From positions 1 to 35,802 of the forward strand of contig CANIJN010000022.1 of assembly GCA_947467625.1 (NCBI GenBank): a stretch of DNA of 35,802 nucleotides, read 5' to 3'. Under the pieces are notes generated by a model. It was not told where the DNA came from. It was given only the letters and a program-made list of their open reading frames with translations, and ran no database searches. Positions 15,413 through 24,120 of this stretch are shown here, one piece after another. This DNA is from Opitutia bacterium. Its GTDB lineage: Bacteria > Verrucomicrobiota > Verrucomicrobiia > Opitutales > Opitutaceae. A program made the position numbers and the translations under genes. Numbering within the stretch: position 1 is the stretch's first letter; each line of letters starts with the position of its first letter.

Positions 15413-17134
15413 TCAAACCGACTGGCGCCAGTCATTCAATCCGAGCTGGAGCAGCTTCCGGTGGTTGAAATGATTCCATTTTAAATCGACCGCGAAGTCG
15501 AGAGGCACACCCAAGGGCGGCAAGCGGTGCGCCATCTTCCAAGCGACGCCATGCATACGACGGCCCCGCCCATCCTCAAAATGAAAACGGAAATGGTGCT
15601 CCTTGAAAATCTCCGGCCGCGCACGCAGCACCACTCCTCTCACCCCAAAAATAGGCTCAGGGTTTGCCTGACCAAACGGATGCAACAAATCCAGCTCGTC
15701 CATCAAATGGTCATTGATCTGCTCCGGCGTCAGCCAGGCCGACAGAGCGAGCTGCGCCTCCGCAATGTCGCTCCCCGCATGGGCGCGCACGGCCTCGGCG
15801 AAGGCGGCGCGAAACGAGGTGAGATGGACCTTGGGTAGCGAAATCCCGACCGCCATCGGATGACCGCCCCAACTCGTCAATTCTCCACAGCACGTACCCA
15901 ACACTTCCACGAGATTCACCCCGTCGACACTGCGCCCAGAGCCTTTTGCCATATCGCCGTCGTTGCCGAGCACGACGCAGGGTCGGTTGTATTTGCGCGA
16001 GACGCGCCCGGCTACGATCCCGACGACACCGGGGTGCCAGTCTTCGTGGAACAGCACGATCCCCGGCAGGGCCAAAAACTCCGTCTCCACCAGACGCTCC
16101 GCCTCCTCTGTGATGCCACGTTCGATGTCCTGACGCTCGCGGTTAAACGTGTCCAATTGCTCCGCCGTGTTTTCGCAAAACTGCGCATCGTCACTGATCA
16201 ACAACTCCACCGATAAAGCCGCATCGGCAAGCCGTCCGCTGGCGTTGATCCGCGGTCCCAAGCGAAACGAAATATCGGTCGGCGTAAGTCCATTCTCCGG
16301 TCGTACGCCCGCCACGGTCATGAGCGCCCGCAGCCCGGGCCGTTTCGTCGTCTGCAATATCCGGAGCCCGTGCCGCGCAAAAATCCGGTTCTCCCCCTGC
16401 AACGGTACGAGATCCGCCACCGTCCCGAGCGCAACGAGATCGAGATAGTCGCGCAGCTTGATGGCAAACGCGATCGGGTTGTTCTCGAAGCGCAACTGCT
16501 TGAGCAGTCCATGGCAGAGTTTAAACACGAGACCGACCGTGCAAAGATTTCGCCAGGGCGCATCCGCATTGCTCTCGTCCGGTTCCACATGCGGGTTGAT
16601 CAAAATCCCCTCGGTCAGCACTTGCTCGCGCGAACGATGGTGATCGACCACCAGCACATCGATGCCCTGCCCGCGCAGGTAGCCCACCTCCGCGATCGAG
16701 TTCGTCCCGCAATCCAAGGCGACAAACAAATCCGGCTTGCCACCTTCCAGCGCGCGATCAATCGCACTGCGCGACAGCCCATAGCCGTCCGCCGAACGGC
16801 GCGGCACCACAAATCGCGGCTTCAGCCCAAAACGCCGCAGCACCATCACCAGCAGAGCCGTGCTGCTGACGCCGTCGACATCGTAATCGCCCAACACCAC
16901 AACCACCTCCTGCTTTGCAATCGCGGTGCGTAAGCGCGTCGCACCCGCTTCGAGGTTGCGCAGTAAGAACGGGTCATGGATCGACGCCAAGGTCGGCTCG
17001 AGAAACGCGGCCGCTCCGACCGCGTCGCGCTGGCCCGCGCGTAGCAATAGCTCAGCCAAAACACGGCTGATGCCGGCGCTTTTCCTCAGCGCCTCGACCT
17101 CGTCGGCCTGGAGCGGCGTATGAGTCCAGTGCAT
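15413..17134 (-). CDS. recJ: Single-stranded-DNA-specific exonuclease RecJ
   Basis: RecJ degrades single-stranded DNA 5' to 3' in recombination and mismatch repair. The DHH-phosphoesterase motifs are in order: VVLGDYDVDGVSSTALL (Asp cluster at 83-88), ALDCGTNSIAEV, VLVVDHHRSREQ (DHH at 164-166), LVALGTVADLVPL, and the DHHA1-type PRINASGRLADA and SWGGHPMAVGISL. The C-terminus has the OB-like region (GVRGVVLRARPEIFKEHH). At 573 residues it is of usual length. It lies 96 bp after secDF, separated from it by a terminator, so it likely has its own promoter. Confidence 0.96.
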   Translation of the reverse strand: MHWTHTPLQADEVEALRKSAGISRVLAELLLRAGQRDAVGAAAFLEPTLASIHDPFLLRNLEAGATRLRTAIAKQEVVVVLGDYDVDGVSSTALLVMVLRRFGLKPRFVVPRRSADGYGLSRSAIDRALEGGKPDLFVALDCGTNSIAEVGYLRGQGIDVLVVDHHRSREQVLTEGILINPHVEPDESNADAPWRNLCTVGLVFKLCHGLLKQLRFENNPIAFAIKLRDYLDLVALGTVADLVPLQGENRIFARHGLRILQTTKRPGLRALMTVAGVRPENGLTPTDISFRLGPRINASGRLADAALSVELLISDDAQFCENTAEQLDTFNRERQDIERGITEEAERLVETEFLALPGIVLFHEDWHPGVVGIVAGRVSRKYNRPCVVLGNDGDMAKGSGRSVDGVNLVEVLGTCCGELTSWGGHPMAVGISLPKVHLTSFRAAFAEAVRAHAGSDIAEAQLALSAWLTPEQINDHLMDELDLLHPFGQANPEPIFGVRGVVLRARPEIFKEHHFRFHFEDGRGRRMHGVAWKMAHRLPPLGVPLDFAVDLKWNHFNHRKLLQLGLNDWRQSV

Positions 17135-17153
17135 CGCTTAGGTGGTTTGCCCG

Positions 17154-17185
17154 GGCAGGCGCGCTGGCTTCAGCGCGCGGCTGCC
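17154..17185. repeat. Long imperfect intergenic hairpin, REP-like
   Basis: An outer 5-bp stem (GGCAG / CTGCC) encloses an inner 8-bp stem (GCGCGCTG / CAGCGCGC) with a GCTT loop and a 2-base GG bulge on one side. It lies between the recJ start and the secDF terminator. Bulged GC-rich hairpins in such places are typical of REP elements; copies elsewhere cannot be tested here. Confidence 0.5.
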
Positions 17186-17189
17186 AAGG

Positions 17190-17218
17190 AAAAGAGCCCG
17201 ATGTTAAGATCGGGCTCT
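17190..17218 (-). terminator. Rho-independent terminator of yajC-secDF
   Basis: On the minus strand AGAGCCCGAT-cttaac-ATCGGGCTCT forms a perfect 10-bp stem with a 6-base loop, followed by a short T-run, 13 bp after the secDF stop codon. Structure and position are those of a strong intrinsic terminator. Confidence 0.9.
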
Positions 17219-17230
17219 GCTTGCCGCCAC

Positions 17231-19786
17231 TTACTCGGATGCCTTGCTGGAACCCTGCCACTCGTAGGTCGGGGCAACATCTTGGTACGCCTCAACATGC
17301 TTCCGATCGCCCTTGTGCCACCAGTAGAATACTTGCGCCGCAATGAAGATCGCGGAGAAGGTCGAGGTCACAATACCGACGAGGAAGGTAAACGAAATGT
17401 CAGCCAGCACACCGCCGCCAAAGATGAACAACGCGAGCGCCGCCAAAAAAGTCGTGGACGCCGTCATGATCGTGCGGGCAAACACTTTGTTGATCGCGAG
17501 ATTCACGATGTCACGCAGCGAGCCGTTCGGATTGTTCTTCAACTCCTCACGGATACGATCGAACACGACGACCGTTTCGTTCATCGAGTAGCCGACGATA
17601 CACAGGATCGCCGCAACCATCGGCGCGGAAAACTGGTGGCCGAACAACACGAAGATACCGATCGTCATCAGGACGTCGTGGAACGTGGAGAACATGGCGC
17701 CGACGCCGAACCCGAACTCGAAGCGAAACGCGATGTAGAGCAAAATGACCAACATCGAAACACCGACCGCCTTGAGCGCATTCCATTGAATTTCGCTCCC
17801 GATGGAGGCACCGATATGATTCTCGCCGACCTTCTCGAGCGCGGACGCCGGAAAAGCTTTCTGGAGGGCCGCGAGGAGGACCACGGATTTACCCTCGGGC
17901 GTCTCGAGTTTAAGGGTCTCACTGGCGCCACCGATCGCACTCACGTAGGTCACGTTGATCTCGGGCATTCCGTTCGCTTTCGCGATTTCGCGGATCTTGC
18001 CCGTGTCGACCTTCTGCTTGAAGGCCACTCGGACCTCGTCGCCGCCGGCAAAGTCGATGCCGTAGATCGCGTTGCCCTTGTAGATCACGACGCCGACGCC
18101 CAGCAGCACCACGAGCCAGGAGCCGATGAATGCGGGCTTACCCCACTTAATGAAATCCACGTTAAGGTTCTTCAACAGCCGGTTCATCGTGAACGTTTTC
18201 ATCCAGCCGGACTCGATAAGCATCTCCATCACGAGGTGAGCCGTGACGAGAACCGAGAACAGCGTCGAAATGACGCCGATCGCCAAAGTGACCCCGAAGC
18301 CCTTGATCGGTCCCTGACCGAGCCAGATCATGATCGCACAGATGATCAGCTGCACGGCGTGAGCATCGAGAATCGTCCAGAGCGCCTTGAAATATCCGCT
18401 CTCATTGGCGGCGGCCAAGCTCTTGCCGGCCTCGAGTTCTTCGCGCATCCGCTCGAAGATCAGAATGTTCGCATCGACCGCCATACCGATCGTCAGAACG
18501 ATACCGGCGAGACCCGGCAGGGTCATCGTCGCACCGAAACTGGCCATCACGCCAAGGATGATCAAAATATTGATCGCGAGCGTCGCCACCGCGACCAAAC
18601 CGCCGGTCGTGTAGAAGGTAATCATGAAGGCCGCGACCAACGCGGTGCCGATCAGCGCCGAACGCACGCCGCTGTCCACAGCGTCCTTCGCGAGCGACGG
18701 TCCGACTTCGTACTGCTCCTTAACGATGAGCGGAAGATCCAGCGGATTGTTCAGGATGTTCGCCAGATTGAGCGCCTCGCGGTCGGACATGTTGCCGCCG
18801 CTGATCTGCGCGGACTCACTGTCGATCTCCTGCTTCACGGTCGGCGCGGAGTAGAGTTTTCCATCGAGCACAATCGCGAGGCGACCCGTGCGCCCGCCCT
18901 GCTGACCACCCTCAGCGATGGACCGGGTGACTTCCGCGAACCGCTTGCGGCCTTCTTTCGTGAAATTCATCACGACCTCGGGTTTGCCGTAAAGATCGGG
19001 ACGGGCACTCGAATTTGAAATCTTGTCCCCGGACATTTCCGGAATCCGGCGGACGAAAACTTCTTCGGTGTAGCTCTCGCCGTTGCGCCCTTCGTCATCG
19101 AGCGTGAGGATTTCGTAACCGGGAGGTGTTTCCACCCCGGCCGAAGGCGAAAGCGACGGATGCACCACGCGGAAATCGAGACGGGCCGGCTTTTTCACGG
19201 CGTCGAGCACCTCGGGGTTGTCCTTAGTATTAAGTCCTGGGAGCTGGATCTCGATGCGATTCGTGCCGATTTGACGGATGATGGGCTCGGCCACGCCGAA
19301 CGCATTGATACGCGTGTGGATGATCTCGATCGCCTTCGTGATCTTCTCCTTTTGATCCTGCAAATTGTCAGACTTCGCGGCCTTGTCATCGACTTCGAGG
19401 GTGAACGCTACGCCGCCGTTGAGGTCGAGGCCGAGCTGAAGGCGCGCCTTCGAGCGACGCAGGAGTTCGTTCAGGAGGATGTTATTACGTTTCTCGACGT
19501 TCTTGAGCGTCGCCTCGAGGCGGACGTCAGGGAAATACTGCGACAGATCGATCTTCTTCTCCTTGCCGATCTGCTTGAGGGCGACGAATTCGCTCGCCGC
19601 AGTTCCAGCCTTCTTGCGGGCGGTCGCTTCATCGACGAGTTTCGCGAAATCAGCCGGCTTGGCGGTGGCGTGTTCTTTCGCAAACTGGGCGAAGGACGGG
19701 GCATCTTGCAGGGGGAGGAGTTCGGAAATCCCCCACACCGCGATGGCGATGGAGAAGACGATCTTCCAGAGGTGGCGTTTGAGCAT
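17231..19786 (-). CDS. secDF: Protein translocase subunit SecDF (SecD-SecF fusion)
   Basis: SecD and SecF use the proton gradient to pull exported proteins through SecYEG; here both are one 851-residue inner-membrane protein. The SecD half begins with a hydrophobic segment (IVFSIAIAVWGISELLPL), has LQLGLDLNGGVAFTLEVDD (first periplasmic domain), RIEIQLPGLNTKDNPE, then transmembrane segments including TLPGLAGIVLTIGMAVDANI and LIFERMREEL. The SecF half begins near residue 540 (FIKWGKPAFIGSWLVVLLGV), with YGIDFAGGDEVRVAF, and ends with the SecF signature VGYSMNETVVVFDRIREEL. Natural fusions occur in several phyla. yajC lies 98 bp upstream in the conserved order yajC-secD-secF. Confidence 0.96.
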   Translation of the reverse strand: MLKRHLWKIVFSIAIAVWGISELLPLQDAPSFAQFAKEHATAKPADFAKLVDEATARKKAGTAASEFVALKQIGKEKKIDLSQYFPDVRLEATLKNVEKRNNILLNELLRRSKARLQLGLDLNGGVAFTLEVDDKAAKSDNLQDQKEKITKAIEIIHTRINAFGVAEPIIRQIGTNRIEIQLPGLNTKDNPEVLDAVKKPARLDFRVVHPSLSPSAGVETPPGYEILTLDDEGRNGESYTEEVFVRRIPEMSGDKISNSSARPDLYGKPEVVMNFTKEGRKRFAEVTRSIAEGGQQGGRTGRLAIVLDGKLYSAPTVKQEIDSESAQISGGNMSDREALNLANILNNPLDLPLIVKEQYEVGPSLAKDAVDSGVRSALIGTALVAAFMITFYTTGGLVAVATLAINILIILGVMASFGATMTLPGLAGIVLTIGMAVDANILIFERMREELEAGKSLAAANESGYFKALWTILDAHAVQLIICAIMIWLGQGPIKGFGVTLAIGVISTLFSVLVTAHLVMEMLIESGWMKTFTMNRLLKNLNVDFIKWGKPAFIGSWLVVLLGVGVVIYKGNAIYGIDFAGGDEVRVAFKQKVDTGKIREIAKANGMPEINVTYVSAIGGASETLKLETPEGKSVVLLAALQKAFPASALEKVGENHIGASIGSEIQWNALKAVGVSMLVILLYIAFRFEFGFGVGAMFSTFHDVLMTIGIFVLFGHQFSAPMVAAILCIVGYSMNETVVVFDRIREELKNNPNGSLRDIVNLAINKVFARTIMTASTTFLAALALFIFGGGVLADISFTFLVGIVTSTFSAIFIAAQVFYWWHKGDRKHVEAYQDVAPTYEWQGSSKASE

Positions 19787-19830
19787 GGTTCGTTTGGGTT
19801 TATTGAAAAGGATAGGGCGAGCCGGGAAAC

Positions 19831-19879
19831 GTCACACATGTCACGCGGCCACTCGGGCCACGCGCGTCACCCGTCGCAC
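19831..19879. repeat. Nonamer-period tandem repeat between yajC and secDF
   Basis: A loosely conserved unit (consensus GYCAC plus four variable bases, mostly C/G) recurs with CAC triplets starting at 19833, 19842, 19850, 19859, 19868 and 19877, that is every 9 bp with one 8-bp step. It fills about half of the 98-bp intergenic space inside the yajC-secDF unit. Confidence 0.6.
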
Positions 19880-19884
19880 AAAAA

Positions 19885-20244
19885 TTATTTCTTCTCGGAG
19901 GCTACGGGCTTCTTGATGACCGACTGAATAAAGCCCTTGCTAACTTCAATTTTGGTGTCGTCGGCGATGCGGACGACGAAACGATCGTCCTTCACGTTCG
20001 TAATCACACCAAAAATCCCGCCCGTCGTAATGACCTCGTCGCCCGATTGTAACTCGGCGAGCATTTTCTCCAGCGCCTTCTGCTTTTTGCGCTGCGGCGC
20101 GATGAATAAGAAATAAAAACCACCCGCGATCAGAGCGTAAAAAACCAAAATCTGCCAGCCTGCGCCACCGCCGGGACCACCTGCCGGTGCGGCGGATTCA
20201 GCTAAAAGTTCGGGTAAGGTAATCAGTGAGCTCATTTTCGTCAT
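19885..20244 (-). CDS. yajC: Sec translocase accessory subunit YajC
   Basis: A 119-residue single-span inner-membrane protein that associates with SecDF. After a short Gly/Ala/Pro-rich segment comes one membrane helix (WQILVFYALIAGGFYFLFIA, residues 30-49), then the diagnostic PQRKKQKALEKML and the cytoplasmic domain LQSGDEVITTGGIFGVITNV. The C-terminus is Lys-rich. A second ATG at 20235 would remove only three residues. It is the first gene of the yajC-secDF unit and diverges from speA. Confidence 0.95.
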   Translation of the reverse strand: MTKMSSLITLPELLAESAAPAGGPGGGAGWQILVFYALIAGGFYFLFIAPQRKKQKALEKMLAELQSGDEVITTGGIFGVITNVKDDRFVVRIADDTKIEVSKGFIQSVIKKPVASEKK

Positions 20245-20339
20245 TGCGTGATAAGTTATTTGAAAAAAGAAAAGATCTATCTAACTAAGTCCACTCTCTC
20301 GAAAGCAAGCCATAACTCCCCCGTCTCCCTCGCACGTCG
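20245..20339. promoter_or_regulatory. Divergent promoter region between yajC and speA
   Basis: This 95-bp A/T-richer stretch must carry start signals for two divergent genes. For speA, a TTGAAA (20260-20265) could serve as a -35, but the matching -10 (TAACTA, 20282-20287) is poor. For yajC, TTGCTT on the minus strand (near 20303-20308) precedes A/T-rich TTAGATAGAT. Neither pair is convincing by eye; only the shared location is firm. Confidence 0.4.
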
Positions 20340-22283
20340 TTGAAAAACAAATCCTCCTCCGCCTGGTCGGTCGCCAAGTCCGAAGAACACTACGGTTTCA
20401 AGCGGTGGGGCTCCGGCCACATCTCGGTTGACGACGCCGGCTTCGTTAACGTCCAACCGCTCGCCGATGGCCGCGGCATCCGCGTCCTCGACGTCATTGA
20501 TGAGGCCGTCGGCATGGGCCTCAAAGCTCCGTTGGTGATCCGTTTCCAAGATCTCCTCCGCCATCGCGTGGTCCAAATCAACGCCTGCTTCGCCAAAGCC
20601 ATCAAGGAGGAGGCCTACAAAGGCAGCTACCGCGGAGTCTTCCCCATCAAGGTCAACCAGCTCCGCGAGGTCGTCGACGAAATCGTCTCCGCCGGCAAGG
20701 ACTTCAACTACGGTCTCGAAGCCGGCTCGAAGCCCGAGCTCATGATCGCGCTCGCCATGCACGAGGGCACCCAGCGCCTCATCATTTGTAACGGCTACAA
20801 GGACCACGACTACATCCGTCTCGCCCTGCTCGGTCGCAAACTAGGCAAAAAGATCATCATCGTCGTCGAGCAGCTCGCCGAGATCGACGACATCATCAAG
20901 ATTTCCCAAGAGGTCGGCGTGAAGCCCATGATCGGCTTCCGCGCTAAACTGCTCACCCGCGGCGAGGGCAAGTGGGCGATGTCCACCGGCGACAACGCGA
21001 AGTTCGGCCTCAACACCGCCGAAATCCTCTTCGCCTGCGAAAAACTCCGCGCCGCCAAACTCCAATCCTGCCTGCGCCTCGTGCACTTCCACATCGGCTC
21101 CCAGGTGCCGAACATCATCACGATCAAGAACGCCGTCGTCGAAGCGACCCGCTTCTATTGCCAGCTCGACAAAATGGGCTTCCCCATGGGCTACCTCGAC
21201 GTCGGCGGTGGTCTCGGCGTCGACTACGATGGCTCTCGGACGAACTTTGAGAGCTCCATGAACTACTCGATGGAGGAATACGCCCGCGACGTGGTCTCCA
21301 ATATCCGCGACATCTGCACCGAGTCCGGTGTAGCCGTGCCCGACATCGTCAGCGAGTCCGGCCGCGCCATCGTCGCCCCTCACTCGCTGCTCGTCGTCGA
21401 AGTCTTCGAGCGTATCAACAAACACGAGTCGCTCGGCCAACAACATCAGCCCAAGGTGAAACACAAAGTCGTCACCGATCTCGAGGTGATGCTCAAGAAC
21501 AAGGGCAAACTCGGCCGCTTGGAACGTTTTCACGACGCGCTACAGAAAAAAGAGGAGTCGTTTTCACTCTTTAACCTCGGCTACCTCGACCTCGAAAACC
21601 GCGCCGCCGCCGAATCGATCTATTGGCAGATCTGCGAACAAATCGCCAAAGAAGGCCGCGATACCGGCTACCAACCCGAAGAGCTCCACGATCTCAACAA
21701 GCTCCTCGCCGACCAATACGTCTGCAATTTCTCCGTCTTCCAGTCGCTCCTGGACCACTGGGCGCTCAAGCAGCTCTTCCCCGTCGCCCCGCTTCATCGC
21801 CTGAAGGAGCGGCCCACCGTCAACGCCATCCTCGCCGATATCACCTGCGACTCCGATGGAAAAATCTCCTCGTTCATCGATCTCCAAGACACGAAGGACT
21901 ACATCACGCTCCACCCGCTCAACGGCAAGCCGTACTTCCTCGGCGTTTTCCTCACGGGCGCGTATCAGGATATCATGGGCGACCTCCATAACCTCTTCGG
22001 GCGTGTCAACGAGGTCCACGTCTTCCTCGAAGATGATGAACCCAACGGCTTCTACGTCGAGGAAGCGCTCAGCGGCAGTCGGATCGCCGACGTCCTCGAG
22101 GGCGTGCAATATCAGCAGGAAGAACTCTGCCGCAAGATGAAGGCCCAGATCGACGCCGCCACGCGCAAAGACATCGTGAAACCCCGCGAGGGCGTCCGCC
22201 TCCTCGAACTCTACGAAAGCCAAATGCTCAACAAGACCTACCTGAACATCGAGTCGAAGCCGGGACGGAAGAAAAAAACGTAG
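20340..22283 (+). CDS. speA: Biosynthetic arginine decarboxylase
   Basis: SpeA is a PLP enzyme converting arginine to agmatine, the first step of polyamine synthesis by the agmatine route. The 647-residue protein shows YRGVFPIKVNQ with the PLP-binding Lys (K104), FHIGSQVPN, LDVGGGLGVDYDG (phosphate-binding glycines), SESGRAIVAPHS, and the C-terminal ITCDSDGKISSFID with the conserved Cys and Asp of the substrate site. Length matches the E. coli enzyme. The start is TTG: an in-frame TAA at 20313-20315 lies nine codons upstream, and no ATG or GTG occurs between it and residue 59, which is already inside the fold. No agmatine-processing gene is in this window. Confidence 0.95.
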   Translation: MKNKSSSAWSVAKSEEHYGFKRWGSGHISVDDAGFVNVQPLADGRGIRVLDVIDEAVGMGLKAPLVIRFQDLLRHRVVQINACFAKAIKEEAYKGSYRGVFPIKVNQLREVVDEIVSAGKDFNYGLEAGSKPELMIALAMHEGTQRLIICNGYKDHDYIRLALLGRKLGKKIIIVVEQLAEIDDIIKISQEVGVKPMIGFRAKLLTRGEGKWAMSTGDNAKFGLNTAEILFACEKLRAAKLQSCLRLVHFHIGSQVPNIITIKNAVVEATRFYCQLDKMGFPMGYLDVGGGLGVDYDGSRTNFESSMNYSMEEYARDVVSNIRDICTESGVAVPDIVSESGRAIVAPHSLLVVEVFERINKHESLGQQHQPKVKHKVVTDLEVMLKNKGKLGRLERFHDALQKKEESFSLFNLGYLDLENRAAAESIYWQICEQIAKEGRDTGYQPEELHDLNKLLADQYVCNFSVFQSLLDHWALKQLFPVAPLHRLKERPTVNAILADITCDSDGKISSFIDLQDTKDYITLHPLNGKPYFLGVFLTGAYQDIMGDLHNLFGRVNEVHVFLEDDEPNGFYVEEALSGSRIADVLEGVQYQQEELCRKMKAQIDAATRKDIVKPREGVRLLELYESQMLNKTYLNIESKPGRKKKT

Positions 22284-22330
22284 GTTTTCGCCGGGTGTGA
22301 TCAGCGCCGCGCAGCCGCCCCGCCTGATTT

Positions 22331-22375
22331 CTCCGCGTAGTCCCAGTCCTCCGCGTACTTCGCGTTCTCCGCGTT
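22331..22375. repeat. Nonamer tandem repeat, five units
   Basis: Five 9-bp units with consensus CTCCGCGTW; the octamer CTCCGCGT is exact at 22331, 22349 and 22367, with one substitution at 22358, and the second unit is degenerate. It lies in the 279-bp gap after speA, in non-coding sequence. Confidence 0.65.
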
Positions 22376-22517
22376 TCAAATCGGGAGTCGGGATCCATTC
22401 CTGTTGGGTCAGGCGCAGTCCTACTCACACCCGCTGACACACGTATCAGCAGTCCGCCATTGACCGTCCGCCGACCGCGTTCTTGGCTCTGCTTTCTGCC
22501 GTGTTTAACGTGTGTTC

Positions 22518-22531
22518 CGTGGGTACCCACG
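22518..22531. promoter_or_regulatory. 14-bp perfect palindrome upstream of the sugar kinase (possible operator)
   Basis: CGTGGGTACCCACG is perfectly self-complementary over 14 bases and ends 31 bp before the ATG of the KDG-kinase-like gene. Dimeric regulators often bind such sites; no cognate regulator can be named. Confidence 0.35.
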
Positions 22532-22562
22532 CGTTCACTTTTCCTCTCACTTTTCCATCAAC

Positions 22563-23657
<1,095 letters not shown>

Positions 23658-23672
23658 TCACTTCGCATGAAA

Positions 23673-23691
23673 GCGGTGCTTTACGCACCGC
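23673..23691. other. Small hairpin ahead of the terminator
   Basis: GCGGTGC-tttac-GCACCGC forms a perfect 7-bp stem, 12 bp before the main terminator hairpin after the sugar kinase gene. It may be a second arm of a tandem terminator or an RNA stabiliser. Confidence 0.4.
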
Positions 23692-23702
23692 CCCCCCACC
23701 TC

Positions 23703-23728
23703 AGCCCGGGCAAAACCCCGGGCTTTTT
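23703..23728 (+). terminator. Rho-independent terminator of the sugar kinase gene
   Basis: AGCCCGGG-caaaac-CCCGGGCT is a perfect 8-bp stem with a 6-base loop followed by TTTT on the plus strand, 45 bp after the stop codon. Confidence 0.92.
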
Positions 23729-24120
23729 CGTACCCACTTCCCGTGATACACGGGACGCGAGCACCCCCGGATTGACTCGCGCCAGCCACAGCCGCACCCA
23801 CCCCACCGATCCACCGCGCCTCCCCTAGATCGTCAGAAAGCTGGGGTCAGAAAAACTCGGAATCTCTTCCCTCGCCGACGCACCCCGTAGCCGCACCGCA
23901 CAAGTCAGCCTGAACAGCGATCGCCTCACGCGGGCGTATCCGCTTCCTCCGTGCAATCCTTGGTCGAGTGTGTGTCGCCAGCTGAAATCTGAGAGACCGC
24001 CCCATGCCCCGCGTCCGCGACTTCGGTGGGCAACTCGCTCTTCGAATTTTTCGGTCCCATTTCCCATTCGACATCCGCCATTGCGGCACACCGCCCTCGG
24101 CCCAACGCTCCGCTCTCTTC
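23729..24120. other. Intergenic region between terminator and MYG1 homologue
   Basis: About 390 bp with no recognisable protein; short ORFs on both strands lack family character and are probably chance in GC-rich DNA. A heptamer repeat at 24056-24083 is the only structure seen. It should contain the promoter of the downstream gene series, but no convincing -35/-10 pair is visible. Confidence 0.55.
24056..24083. repeat. Degenerate heptamer tandem repeat, four copies
   Basis: Four consecutive 7-bp units approximating SMCATTN (the first two, CCCATTT and CCCATTC, nearly identical; the others diverged) end 37 bp before the MYG1-like start codon. The period equals that of the repeat at 14035, but the unit sequence differs. 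Confidence 0.5.

Noticed and set aside
17120-19018. 632-codon plus-strand open frame opposite secDF
   Set aside because: It is His/Arg/Asp-rich with no family motif and lies exactly antisense to well conserved SecDF; long shadow frames are expected in GC-rich DNA.
20841-21533. 230-codon minus-strand frame inside speA, and a similar 326-codon one opposite the sugar kinase at 22446-23426
   Set aside because: Both are antisense to clearly coding genes and have Asp/Glu/Val/Gly-skewed composition typical of codon-complement shadows.
23831-23860. AAGCTGGGGTCAGAAAAAC, similar to GGGGTCAG-type ends seen near some transposase genes
   Set aside because: No inverted partner, target duplication or transposase remnant nearby.
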